Shown: piece by piece, positions 14,501 through 23,378 of the stretch | Layout of the letters: every line of letters begins with the position of its first letter | How positions within the stretch are numbered: position 1 is the first letter of the stretch | From: a virus | Strand: one strand, 5' to 3' | Virus record (IMG/VR): IMGVR_UViG_3300030329_002488 | Coordinates: 1-34,735 of that record | DNA length: 34,735 nucleotides | Notes under the pieces: generated by a model | The model's database searches: none | What the model was told of the DNA's origin: nothing | What the model saw: the letters and a program-made list of their open reading frames with translations, nothing else | Translations under genes and position numbers: made by a program

Positions 14501-17500
14501 ATCAGCAAGAAATTCATCAACAGTCATAATTCTTTCATTATCAACTATTCTTATAGTTCTTCCTTCAAGGTCTCCAAGTTTTGTATCTTGTTCGTGAAAT
14601 GGAAGAGCTAACTCACCTCTCATTAACATATTGCCTTGTTTATCTACCAATGTAGGCAATAATCTATGATTTCTCATGTTTCCATTTCTATCTAAAAATC
14701 TCTGAGCATTTTGTATTATATAAGATTGCCCACCATATCTATTACTTGTTACATTGCTTAATTCACCATGCCTTCCAGAACTTCTATTTGTAATAGACCT
14801 AGTGTTATTTATTAATCTATCTATAAATGTATTAAAAATTTTATTTTTTGTTTGATTGTCACTAAAGCTCATAGGATTAGCATTAGCATGATGCTCTAAG
14901 AAAAGATACATATTGTTAATTGTTTGTAAAGAAGAAATACCATCATCATTTTGCATTTGTCCATTTGGTAACAATTCATCCATCATAAATTCCCTCATAG
15001 CGACAGAACTTCCAACAATATCTTCTATTGATTGTATCGCAAAGGATATATCTTTTTGCATTTCTTGTATTTTTAAATATCCTTCTTCAGCATTATGATA
15101 ATTAGCATCAGCTGGTGAATCTTTAGCAGATGTAATAGAAGCATCTTTTTCTGGTTTTAATCCTATTGCATCTATATCTACAAATCTAATTTGATTTGGT
15201 TTTAAAATATTTTTACTAGTTGTTTTTAATTTATCAAGGGATATATTTAATATAGATTCATCATCTTTGTTTGAATTTCCATCAATATATTTTTCATCAT
15301 ATACCTTAGCTCCAGATTTTGTAAGTAAAATATCTAAATTATTTGCTTTAAGAAAATTTTCTAATCTTGGGTCATGTATAAACAACGTTTTACCAAGTAA
15401 AAGTGTTTTACCTTCTCCCATAGATGAAATAACTGGTTTTATTGCATTTTTAGAATAAGGATTATGCCCCATTAATGTATGATATTCCATCATAGCATCT
15501 TCTGTTAAGAAAGATATACTATCAAATGCACTAGCATCTTCGTGAGCCGTTCCTATGTTTTCAAAAGACCAATTTTCTAAATCGTAAATATCTTTATATT
15601 TTTCTATAATTTGCTCAACTTCATTTCTTATATTTGCATTATTATCATCATCCCAAATAGCAATAGAATATTTACCTTTCTTATTATATATTCTATCTTT
15701 TAGAAGATTACCAGCTTCATCACCATCATTAATTAACAACCTTGCTTCTGCTAATGATAAATAATAATCAGAATCACCTCGTATAAAATTTTTTGTATTT
15801 ACAAGTTTTACCCTACTAATAACTTTATCAATTTCATCAGCGTCATTATTATTTAGAATTTCTTTAAGTTTTGTATTAGAATCACTTCTTAACATTCTTT
15901 CGACTACTAACAATCTTGCTATTGATTCATAATCGTAATCTGCAGAATACCTATCTTGGTCTGTGTCTTTTATTCTTTCTAATAAAGCTTCTATATTTGT
16001 TGTATCTTCATATAAATTTTTATTTCTTTCGTAAAAATTATTAAACTCTTCTGCTAGAATTTTTCTATCTTGCCCTGTTATAATTATACTATCAAACTCT
16101 GGAACAAGATTTAATCTAATTAAAGGGTCTTTTCCAATAGAAACAACATCATCTTGAACTCCTAAAGCTTCAAAAACTTCATCTTCTTTATCTTTTATTC
16201 TGTTGTCTTTTAATATACCATCTACTATTGAATGATTTAGCAAATCATTTATTATTTGATTTTCTACTATCTTTACTTCATTTCTCATCCATTCTGGAAA
16301 ATTTTCAGCTTTAGAAGTAAGATTAACAATCCTAGGTTCCATTCTTGAATTTTCTGGATTAAAAGGTTTTATTAATACATTATTATCAAATAAATAATGT
16401 TTAATTTTTAAATCTCTAAATAATTCATATATTGGATTAGTTTGATGAAATTCAGGCTTGTCTGTAAATTTTATACCAGTACCAGCTACTTCAACAACTG
16501 GGACTTCTACTTGCTTTCTTCTTCCAAAAAATACTTGAGTAGCATCTTCTAATATTTGATTTCTTAATCTTCCTCCCATACTTTCATATGGTATAGTTTC
16601 TTGTTTTTTATTTCCATCTGCATCTGTAATAATTCTTGTCGCAACTAAATTATTAATTAAATTAGATATAGCATTTCCTTTAAGAATGGCATTTGGATTT
16701 TCTATTTCTGGAAAGTTTTCTGTTAATTCATCAAATTTCTTTATTTGATTTTCTTGACTCATTAAAGAATAATCTCTGTATTCTTTAAAATTTCCATCTG
16801 AATCATTAATTATTACTTTATATTTTCTAAAAAATTCACCAACACTCATTGATGGATTTGCAACATGGTCACTAGAATCATTTAAAAATCTTGGTTTTGA
16901 TATTTGTTTTTGTTCAGAAATTTTTTGATTAATAAAGCCTTCTGTGTATCCAAATTGTCTTAATGATTTATCAACTTTTTTCCAATAATCTTCAGTAAGT
17001 ATTTCTTTTTCTTCTACCTCAATTCTTCCACTATCTTCATTTATTTTTAATACACCTAAATCAAAAAGCATATTTTGAATTTTTGCTTGATTAATTTCTG
17101 GGGCAAGTGCAATATAATTTTTAATTCTATCTGAATAAAATCCCAAACCATTTTGAGTAAGTTTTTCAAGAACAGTGCCAAGTGCAACATTTGAATCATA
17201 AGTATTTCTACCTAATGCAGATTTCTTCATTTCAGCTTGTAAAATAGGAATTTCCATAACTCCGACATCAATAGTTTCTTTTGATATTTCCACTAATCCA
17301 CCAGACTTATTTGCAATTTCAGATATAAAATTATTGTATTTCGTTGAAAAATCATCATTACCAAAAATTTCAATTCTTTTTAAAATAAAATTATTTGAAG
17401 TACCCTCTGGTTTTAAATTATTTTCTCCAAATCCAGAAGAAACAGCTTGTAAAACAAAATCTGTTTGACCTCCAGATAATCTTGAATCTTTAAATCTTTT

Positions 17501-20500
17501 AGTGTTAAGTATATTGATAAGGTATTCATAATAAAAACTATCTAATTTTTTTACATCTAATCCAAAACCTTGCAAAGTTTTCTTTAATCTAACAAATCCA
17601 TCTTTATTTACAATTGTATTGCTAGATGTTAATTTGTCTGGAATATTTATAGAAGATTGCATTGTTAATACTTGACCTAATACTCTTTTCATAGAAGCTT
17701 GTTCTTCTTTTGAGACATCAGCTTTAACATCTTTAGAAAATTCTATTTGTTTTACACTTTTTATAATATTCCCATCTTTATCTATAAGACCAGCTCCTTG
17801 CAAAGCTCCTAGCAATTTTTGTCTTCCATTAAATTCTGGACTAAATATTTCTTGAATACTTTTAGAAACTGAAATTGCTTTGTTTTTCACCATACTCGGT
17901 AAATAATCCATGTAATCAGAATATCTAAATTCCCTAGAAACAAGGTCTTTCATTTCAAATGTTTTATTTACAGATTGTTCTGAATTTCTAACTATTTCAT
18001 ATATTTTTCTTAAAGATGCTTCATTTTTTAGTTCCATTACATTTGCATTAGAACTTGTTTGAATAGCCTCTAATCCACTTGATAAAGATTTAATAATAGA
18101 TTGAAGACTCATTTTCATTTTTTCAACTTCATTTACAGCGTCATCTCCAGAACCAAGAAATTCAAAATCACCTTTTCTAATTTTATCTTTTAATTTTTTG
18201 TCTATTATTATTGTTTGTGGAGTAATAATCTTATCACCAGTAGTTGTTGTAAAGAACCCAGCTAAGTCATCAAATTCACTTTCTTTATCAGCTACATCAA
18301 CAATTTTTTTAATAATACCAAGCATTTCATTTTCAAAATTTTCAGTTGCTTTTATTGTTGATTCTTCTTGCAAATCACGAAGTCCTTTCATGTCATCTTT
18401 CTTTATACCATGAACTTCTTCATACTTTTTAAGCATTGCATTTGCTTCTTTAACTGTTATTGCATCTAATGTTTTAGCAGTGTGGAAATCAGAGTTCATT
18501 GCAGTAACAAGTTCTTGCAATATTCCGTAATCTTGACCTTCTATTTCCATAGAAATTTTTACACTTTTTTCACCAGCAGGGACTGCAAAAGCATCCATTT
18601 CTCTACCTTCAGCTTCATCGTTTGTAGCCAATCCATTTTCAACTAACCAATCTTGATATTCTTTTTTTCTTGAAGCTTTGTCAAATCTAGACCTAGCAAT
18701 TGGAAAATTTTCATCTATATAAAAATTAGAATTTTTCCATTCTGGGTCTCCACCTAATATTTTAATACCTTCACGAATCCTATTTATATCCGTATTCATG
18801 TCCCATTTAGAAACATTGTCCTTTCTTTGGGTGTATGCTCCTATCATTAAATTTGTGAATAAATCCCAACCATTATAATCTTCGCCATATCCTCCTAAAA
18901 ATTCACCAGTGTTCCAAGCATCTTGGGCTATCATACCTGCGTTAAAAACCATACCTCCATATAACATTCTAGGCCATTCTTGTGCAAAACTTCTAAATGG
19001 TTCTTTTAAAGATTCACTTAATAAATCCCTAGCATATTGATTTTTTTCTTTTAAAAGATAATCAGATACTTCTTTTTTAAAATTACCACCAAGAGTCTCC
19101 GTTAATTCTTTATGCAATGATTTAATCCCATCTTCAGCATTTTCATAAGGAGTTCCACCTTGAGTTAAATCTATTTCTTTTTTATACTTTCCTTTACCAA
19201 ATCCAACATGATGTGGCCTTGGTACTTTATTAGTGCTATTTCTCCAAGCGTGATTTCCAAAATAAAATAAATCTTTAGCAAGTTGGCGCCTTGTTTTTCC
19301 CTCATATGGATTTGATTGTCTCCAAGTTCTTATAGCTGATGCAAAATCAACTCTTGAATTTGCCATTTTACCTAATGGTTTAAATATAGCAGCTCCACCT
19401 GACAATCCTACACCAGTTAACATTCCAAATAAAGTATCTTCAAAAAGTTGTCGACTAGAAAAAACATCAGAAAAAGATTGACCTTGCTCTCTTGCATAGT
19501 TCCATTGATTAGAGAGAGAAAATGCTCCATCAATAAAACTATATACAAAAGCATCATTTAATAATTGACCTACAAATCTACCTTTTCTTCCAGTTCCATA
19601 CATTACTTGACCTAATTGAAGCATGTTTTGTATTGGAACTCCTTTTTTCATCATTGTGTCAAACATACCTCTCATTATAGAAGCTTCAGCTTGAGTTATT
19701 TTACCTAAAGCCATTTGAGATTCTATTAATACTCCAGATTCTTCTTTTAACGCTTTATTAAATGTTTTTTGCTTTAAAATAGGGTGCATTCTACTTTTAG
19801 AAGCGACTTGAGTATATTTTGAAGTTCCTAATTTTATAGCATTTTTAGATAAACCTTCTTTAGCTGCCCATTGCTCACCAGCCTTAGTTATTTGTTTTGT
19901 TGATTCAGTAGAGGCTTTATCTCCTATTTTTTTCTTAAACACTTTTTTAGCAACTGGAAGAGTTGCTTTTGTAACAATATTTCCAGCTACTTTAAAAGGA
20001 AGACCTTTAACAAAACCTGCAAATGAACCTATGGCTGAACTAACTTTACCAGCAGCTAGTTCTTTTCTAGCTTCAGTTCTTTCTCTATATTCTTCTAATT
20101 CTTCGGGGTCTACTCTTCCCAAAGTTTGTTCTAATAGAAAATCTTTTGTTCCAAATGTTGCAGTATCTACAAAAGCATCTAAACCTGCAAAAATAATCGC
20201 ATCAAGACTTTCTCCAGTTTTATAAAGTAAAGATTTTTCTTCTTGAATTGGAGAATCTTCTTCTTGAAGAATATCAGCTTGTTCCATAATGTCAAGCATT
20301 GTTTGTGGATTCAAATCATTAGGTAAAGGTGGTTTTTCTTGATTTGGTTGGTTTGAATTAGAATAACTAATACCAGTTGGAGTTGCTAACGTTCTTGAAT
20401 TTCCACCTATTGCTTTTTTAGCTCTTGATGTATCTATCTCGCTATAATAATTTATTATTTCTTCTGGAGTCCAAGAAGGAGTTATAGTCTTATCTTCATC

Positions 20501-20545
20501 GTCAAACAATGAATTATATAGCGATTTTTGAGGATTTAAAGGCAT
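11576..20545 (-). CDS. Giant ejection protein with crAss-like virion RNA polymerase motifs (2989 aa)
   Basis: The N-terminal 500 residues carry glycine- and alanine-rich amphipathic stretches (SLDAIIFAGLDAFVDTATFG; FGMLTGVGLSGGAAIFKPLG) like ejection proteins. Further in, SGAKVYDEK (K1747, K1752) is a candidate for the lysine-bearing beta-like barrel. Then IGIISRRNPRTRPND (2058-2072), about 30 residues, and GDYDADKVDYFFAH (2103-2116) follow the order of the beta-prime barrel in two-barrel RNA polymerases: Rx-x-P, then DxDxD with D2104, D2106, D2108. crAss-like virion polymerases have the same DxDxDK arrangement. The probable role is DNA-directed RNA synthesis from injected DNA. The gene starts TAATG after the 397-residue gene; its size is comparable to the N4 virion polymerase (about 3500), but no T7/N4-type motif is seen. 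The polymerase call rests on motif reading only. Confidence 0.68.
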   Translation of the reverse strand: MPLNPQKSLYNSLFDDEDKTITPSWTPEEIINYYSEIDTSRAKKAIGGNSRTLATPTGISYSNSNQPNQEKPPLPNDLNPQTMLDIMEQADILQEEDSPIQEEKSLLYKTGESLDAIIFAGLDAFVDTATFGTKDFLLEQTLGRVDPEELEEYRERTEARKELAAGKVSSAIGSFAGFVKGLPFKVAGNIVTKATLPVAKKVFKKKIGDKASTESTKQITKAGEQWAAKEGLSKNAIKLGTSKYTQVASKSRMHPILKQKTFNKALKEESGVLIESQMALGKITQAEASIMRGMFDTMMKKGVPIQNMLQLGQVMYGTGRKGRFVGQLLNDAFVYSFIDGAFSLSNQWNYAREQGQSFSDVFSSRQLFEDTLFGMLTGVGLSGGAAIFKPLGKMANSRVDFASAIRTWRQSNPYEGKTRRQLAKDLFYFGNHAWRNSTNKVPRPHHVGFGKGKYKKEIDLTQGGTPYENAEDGIKSLHKELTETLGGNFKKEVSDYLLKEKNQYARDLLSESLKEPFRSFAQEWPRMLYGGMVFNAGMIAQDAWNTGEFLGGYGEDYNGWDLFTNLMIGAYTQRKDNVSKWDMNTDINRIREGIKILGGDPEWKNSNFYIDENFPIARSRFDKASRKKEYQDWLVENGLATNDEAEGREMDAFAVPAGEKSVKISMEIEGQDYGILQELVTAMNSDFHTAKTLDAITVKEANAMLKKYEEVHGIKKDDMKGLRDLQEESTIKATENFENEMLGIIKKIVDVADKESEFDDLAGFFTTTTGDKIITPQTIIIDKKLKDKIRKGDFEFLGSGDDAVNEVEKMKMSLQSIIKSLSSGLEAIQTSSNANVMELKNEASLRKIYEIVRNSEQSVNKTFEMKDLVSREFRYSDYMDYLPSMVKNKAISVSKSIQEIFSPEFNGRQKLLGALQGAGLIDKDGNIIKSVKQIEFSKDVKADVSKEEQASMKRVLGQVLTMQSSINIPDKLTSSNTIVNKDGFVRLKKTLQGFGLDVKKLDSFYYEYLINILNTKRFKDSRLSGGQTDFVLQAVSSGFGENNLKPEGTSNNFILKRIEIFGNDDFSTKYNNFISEIANKSGGLVEISKETIDVGVMEIPILQAEMKKSALGRNTYDSNVALGTVLEKLTQNGLGFYSDRIKNYIALAPEINQAKIQNMLFDLGVLKINEDSGRIEVEEKEILTEDYWKKVDKSLRQFGYTEGFINQKISEQKQISKPRFLNDSSDHVANPSMSVGEFFRKYKVIINDSDGNFKEYRDYSLMSQENQIKKFDELTENFPEIENPNAILKGNAISNLINNLVATRIITDADGNKKQETIPYESMGGRLRNQILEDATQVFFGRRKQVEVPVVEVAGTGIKFTDKPEFHQTNPIYELFRDLKIKHYLFDNNVLIKPFNPENSRMEPRIVNLTSKAENFPEWMRNEVKIVENQIINDLLNHSIVDGILKDNRIKDKEDEVFEALGVQDDVVSIGKDPLIRLNLVPEFDSIIITGQDRKILAEEFNNFYERNKNLYEDTTNIEALLERIKDTDQDRYSADYDYESIARLLVVERMLRSDSNTKLKEILNNNDADEIDKVISRVKLVNTKNFIRGDSDYYLSLAEARLLINDGDEAGNLLKDRIYNKKGKYSIAIWDDDNNANIRNEVEQIIEKYKDIYDLENWSFENIGTAHEDASAFDSISFLTEDAMMEYHTLMGHNPYSKNAIKPVISSMGEGKTLLLGKTLFIHDPRLENFLKANNLDILLTKSGAKVYDEKYIDGNSNKDDESILNISLDKLKTTSKNILKPNQIRFVDIDAIGLKPEKDASITSAKDSPADANYHNAEEGYLKIQEMQKDISFAIQSIEDIVGSSVAMREFMMDELLPNGQMQNDDGISSLQTINNMYLFLEHHANANPMSFSDNQTKNKIFNTFIDRLINNTRSITNRSSGRHGELSNVTSNRYGGQSYIIQNAQRFLDRNGNMRNHRLLPTLVDKQGNMLMRGELALPFHEQDTKLGDLEGRTIRIVDNERIMTVDEFLADYKERVGESDKKNELSLSVQNSTLGSVHNFLKDANKATGRKYQIGIISRRNPRTRPNDITLLGLAGFLDKGYGNSTMVNSLDIVNIYEGDYDADKVDYFFAHNDYMFDHIKRTNKYWVQGIDPKKWKTPASFTFLQDTETQSENIIESMGNADAYKKMIGIVQKTPRQLNYLDMLSNKNWTADKEESEAWSNFRRENQDGTVDGPGILFRTTDSKNGDERVITIDSKNIDFFIRSALEMQYVVDGKNKLNPNIANDIFNWKDNFLFPLITQSERPDNLSFNQRKDIQEKGASNNKRIRIFSRMVKKDGKWTEDVNIELTKAEKEIIKSLMDNYNKTILQATGKDVYDGADVRRMSYDDFMQAGQGFIDFHKDIQNKVYRKLTRERKLNPNDYKELRKIFGAVTEKEPQKGKWYRRTFLNKDPFEYVRNNAERFISEETTNPNGTYIDQLIVQLARKNHFEEKQDFRLLGEDKIQLDDWYNDMIMESYKESADKHNEKLTTAVLSHNKKVGSVVYLSRKINEIARSKYKQEWKNKKIKSLKYVINKLQSEINTEYGRRVNIKDPQKYEFLDLIAEGKELTESTIYYHSIHSLLKSELIGGYKFDNFYQMLEGNAKDDLAMFKDLRRKIYGDHGSIKDILEFGAKTVIKDKELKKQLERYDTDDFYKWQVEFLKEKTEQYGLEFMLAFMSPSLNRKKIGVFNNRVVPIPYVDSKRFRMGIRVLTEIAFKDFSSEENPIRIARKLVGEADDIKIPSQILLTKLIESENHYRGYFDRNHNLFTSRENDVRQYGLGKFDSYLERKLSSYTDINWTRNMFPRHTLNIMNNSVLDFYQETANLAGDEFSIGFQKFLDEIDLLNRDLATNVYLDPYDFIERRLKLDNMYIKMVQTEINAVSESKSVVPIQQHDSFKLSKGFKYLQRAAADKGLKLEVNESSLISKYNKLQQLERELNTAHDGRLLDHTNKDAEDWAEMSGCIK

Positions 20546-21738
20546 TAAATACCAGAACGTATTCTATTAAGAACTCTTTTTTGAATCCTTATTTGAGAAA
20601 CAATATCATCTTTTCTATCATCATACTCATCAATTAATTCTTTTTGTTTATCTGTTGGATTCTTAGCTTGCATAGCTTTATTATATAAAACAGCTAATTG
20701 GTCGAGAGATTTCTCACTATTTAAAATACTTTGTTGAATAGTTTTCATTCCTTGAGCCCCCATATAAGAAGGTGGAATATTATCAACATCTTCACCTCCC
20801 CTAATAACTGCATCTAGTAATTGAGCATCTTGAGGTGATATTTTTATATTAGAAACTTTATTTATATCAAATTTATAATCCCCAGTTCCAGCTTCAATTC
20901 TTTCATTTTGTATATTTTTTTCTATTTCTTTTGCTCTTAATAATTCTACACCTAAAGATTGAAATCTTGTTAATGTAGGTTCATCAAAACCAGCCCTAAA
21001 TATTTTATTATATTTTTTTTCTTCAGGCGTAAGTTTTTTCATTCTTTCATTTAAATTTTTACCGAATCTTGGACTGCCTAATTTCATACTAGCGCTAACA
21101 TAATTAATTAACATATTTTCAAAATCATCAGTTTTTCCTTCAGTTTGAACCATTCCAAAAATACTATTTTGTATTTCTTTACTAAATCTTTTCCTATCTT
21201 TACTTGATGTATTATTTTTTAAATTTTTATACAAAGAACTTTTTTCAAAAGTACCTGTTATACCACTTCCTTCTTGAGCCTGTATAATAGATTCTTGTAT
21301 TCCAAAAGCTCCAATAACATTTTCCATAATTTCTGCATGATTTCTTTCAGCGATTGTATCTAATTCATCCAACCTAGCATCAAATGTTTTTCTTCTAGCT
21401 TCTTCTGTTTGAGCTGTAATTTTGTCTATTTCAGCTAAAGTTGCTTTTCTTTGTAATTCAAGTTGTTCTGGTTGGGCTAAATATTCTTTTTGAGTCACTT
21501 CAGCTTCCAAACTTCTTTTGGTTAATGCTCTATTTGCTCTAACTTCTTTAGCTAATTCAGTACCTCCAATTCCTAATTGCGCTTCTTCTAATTGAAAAGA
21601 CCTATCTAAATTTCTTTGGTCCTGAGCCATTTTGAGCATAGAAAGAGATTCAGACACTTTTGTTTGTTCACGCTGTTGTCTATATTGTAATATTCTATTT
21701 AGTGATGCTAATACATCAGCTCCGTAATAATTTGCCAT
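20545..21738 (-). CDS. Coiled-coil internal virion protein (397 aa)
   Basis: Residues 10-140 form long charged helices (LNRILQYRQQREQTKVSESL; LELQRKATLAEIDKITAQTE), typical of coiled-coil core or ejection proteins. The middle is richer in glycine, and the C-terminal part is again helical, ending in QIRIQKRVLNRIRSGI. It lies between the gp14-like gene and the giant polymerase-like gene, the position of the T7 gp15-type core protein, so I infer an internal virion role. I see no Shine-Dalgarno sequence before the ATG, and its stop overlaps the next start as TAATG. Confidence 0.55.
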   Translation of the reverse strand: MANYYGADVLASLNRILQYRQQREQTKVSESLSMLKMAQDQRNLDRSFQLEEAQLGIGGTELAKEVRANRALTKRSLEAEVTQKEYLAQPEQLELQRKATLAEIDKITAQTEEARRKTFDARLDELDTIAERNHAEIMENVIGAFGIQESIIQAQEGSGITGTFEKSSLYKNLKNNTSSKDRKRFSKEIQNSIFGMVQTEGKTDDFENMLINYVSASMKLGSPRFGKNLNERMKKLTPEEKKYNKIFRAGFDEPTLTRFQSLGVELLRAKEIEKNIQNERIEAGTGDYKFDINKVSNIKISPQDAQLLDAVIRGGEDVDNIPPSYMGAQGMKTIQQSILNSEKSLDQLAVLYNKAMQAKNPTDKQKELIDEYDDRKDDIVSQIRIQKRVLNRIRSGI

Positions 21739-21743
21739 AATTT

Positions 21744-22466
21744 TTAACTAAAAAGATTTATTATGTTTTTACCTAAATACCAAGAATCAGCTCTTTCATC
21801 AGCTAAATCTTTTTCTCTTTGAAGAGCAAGTCTGTCGCTTTCCAATCTAGCTCTTTCAGTTTTATCTCTAGCGCTTAATTTACCCATTTCAGTTCCGTAT
21901 GAAAATTGTAAATCACCCATTCCAGATTCTATTGTTTTATTTAACATTTCTAATTCTTCATCTCCCATTTCAACATTAGCAAATCCAGTTTGACCTTTAG
22001 CTTTTCTAATGGATTCTCTAGTCCCACCTTTTTTATATCCAAATGTTTCTGAAAAATCAGATAATTTTTTTCCAAATGAAGCAGTAAGAGCCTCCCTACT
22101 TGCTCTTGTAGACTCACCTAATGCAGTTAGGGAAGTTTGTATCTTATCAAGGCCAGCTTGAGCATAATCAGATGATACTCCTGCTGATTGTTCTTGAGCA
22201 TATCCAGAAGCAGCTCCACTAATAGTTGAAACTGCAAGAGCGGCAGCTGGGATTAACCATGCCCATTTTTCTTCTAAACCTGTTTCTGGATTAATTGTAC
22301 CAGAGCCAACGTCATCTACTAATTTTTCACCATACTTGCCATAAGCATCTATTAATCTTTTTTCATCTTTACTAACATGCCAAAGATTGCCATCAGAAGT
22401 TTTTACTATTTCTGTATCTCCGTACCTTCCATATTTAGATAAATGTTTATTAGCGATGGAACTCAT
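21744..22466 (-). CDS. T7 gp14-like small ejection protein (240 aa)
   Basis: A single hydrophobic Ala/Gly-rich segment (WAWLIPAAALAVSTISGAAS, about residues 69-88) is followed by long Ala/Gln/Ser-rich helices (SDYAQAGLDKIQTSLTALGE) and charged helices to the end (LESDRLALQREKDLADERAD). This layout, one membrane segment plus a helical body of about 200 residues, is that of the T7 gp14-type internal protein that enters the outer membrane during ejection. AGAGG precedes the ATG. The assignment rests on architecture and gene order. Confidence 0.55.
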   Translation of the reverse strand: MSSIANKHLSKYGRYGDTEIVKTSDGNLWHVSKDEKRLIDAYGKYGEKLVDDVGSGTINPETGLEEKWAWLIPAAALAVSTISGAASGYAQEQSAGVSSDYAQAGLDKIQTSLTALGESTRASREALTASFGKKLSDFSETFGYKKGGTRESIRKAKGQTGFANVEMGDEELEMLNKTIESGMGDLQFSYGTEMGKLSARDKTERARLESDRLALQREKDLADERADSWYLGKNIINLFS

Positions 22467-22468
22467 AA

Positions 22469-23320
22469 TTAACCTCTTTTATGCAAACCTGTTTGTTGTA
22501 TATAATAATTATTACCCGGTTGAGATTGATTATAATCTTGATAATTTCCAACTTCTTCCCAATCAACATCATCCCACATTGAATCTAAATCAAATTCATC
22601 AGGTTCATCTATTCCAAACATTGCTTTAATAGCGTTTGAAGGTTCCCCATGTTTTTTAACATATTGTTCATAAGATGTTATTTTACTTTGGCTAGAATCA
22701 CTAGAATCAATTGAAAAACCGTATTTATCTGTTTTTTTAATATCAGACTGAGGAACAATATTTACATCTTCAAATCTAAAAGCGTCGGTTTTTGCTATTT
22801 TTTTATCTTTAAGAGGCAAACTTAAAACATTATTTTTAGTATCCACATTAGGAGATTCTGGAAAAGTCTGATTATACATATTTTTGTATTTTCCAAATTT
22901 TCCAAGAGCTTTTAACTCTGCTATTTCATCTTGACCTGAAAATGTTATATCTCCAAATTTATATTTGGCTGGAGTTCCAGTTAAATAATCAATAGCTGTT
23001 TGTAACCTACCTCTTTTAATTTGTTCTAATTCAACATCTGGAGTACCATGAATTTCTTGCAATTGTTTTTCAGCAAAGGGAATAGATTCTTTAAAAGCAG
23101 CTGTATCTTCCATACTAACGGCAAGAGTTCCAGCGTATTCTAATCCTTTTGCAATGGTATCAGTTGTTGCTGATATTTTACTTAAAGTTAAATCTAGATT
23201 TCTTTTTTCAAAATCTATATCTCTTAAAGATTCTTGGATTCCGATTCTTTCAACTTCGTAATCACCTGCGGAACTTGCTGCTGCTGAAGCAACTGAATAT
23301 AAACTTTTTGAGTTTGGCAT
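22469..23320 (-). CDS. Structural or ejection-associated protein, unknown (283 aa)
   Basis: The N-terminus is Ala/Ser-rich (SLYSVASAAASSAGDYEVER), followed by helices to residue 110 and then a polar, aromatic, probably extended C-terminus (LDSMWDDVDWEEVGNYQDYN) ending in Asn/Gln/Tyr-rich sequence. The gene order (before a gp14-like gene, after appendage genes) suggests a virion component linking tail and internal proteins. No Shine-Dalgarno sequence is seen; TATAAT lies only four bases before the ATG. Confidence 0.5.
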   Translation of the reverse strand: MPNSKSLYSVASAAASSAGDYEVERIGIQESLRDIDFEKRNLDLTLSKISATTDTIAKGLEYAGTLAVSMEDTAAFKESIPFAEKQLQEIHGTPDVELEQIKRGRLQTAIDYLTGTPAKYKFGDITFSGQDEIAELKALGKFGKYKNMYNQTFPESPNVDTKNNVLSLPLKDKKIAKTDAFRFEDVNIVPQSDIKKTDKYGFSIDSSDSSQSKITSYEQYVKKHGEPSNAIKAMFGIDEPDEFDLDSMWDDVDWEEVGNYQDYNQSQPGNNYYIQQTGLHKRG

Positions 23321-23378
23321 ATTGATTATATACTTTTACTATTTAATTTAATTAACATATTTTTTTTATCCAACAATA
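23321..23378 (-). other. A+T-rich gap with TATAAT, possible minor promoter
   Basis: This 58-base gap is the longest in the late block from the right edge to 8742. Read on the - strand it contains a T-poor A-run, TTAATTAAATTAAATAG and TATAAT just before the next start. A -35 element at 16-18 bases is poor. It could give a weak or nearly leaderless transcript for the ejection genes, but may simply be spacer. Confidence 0.2.

Noticed and set aside
11576-20545. T7/N4-type single-subunit RNA polymerase in the giant protein
   Set aside because: I could not find the expected T7-like motif set; the acid triad found is of the two-barrel DxDxD type instead.
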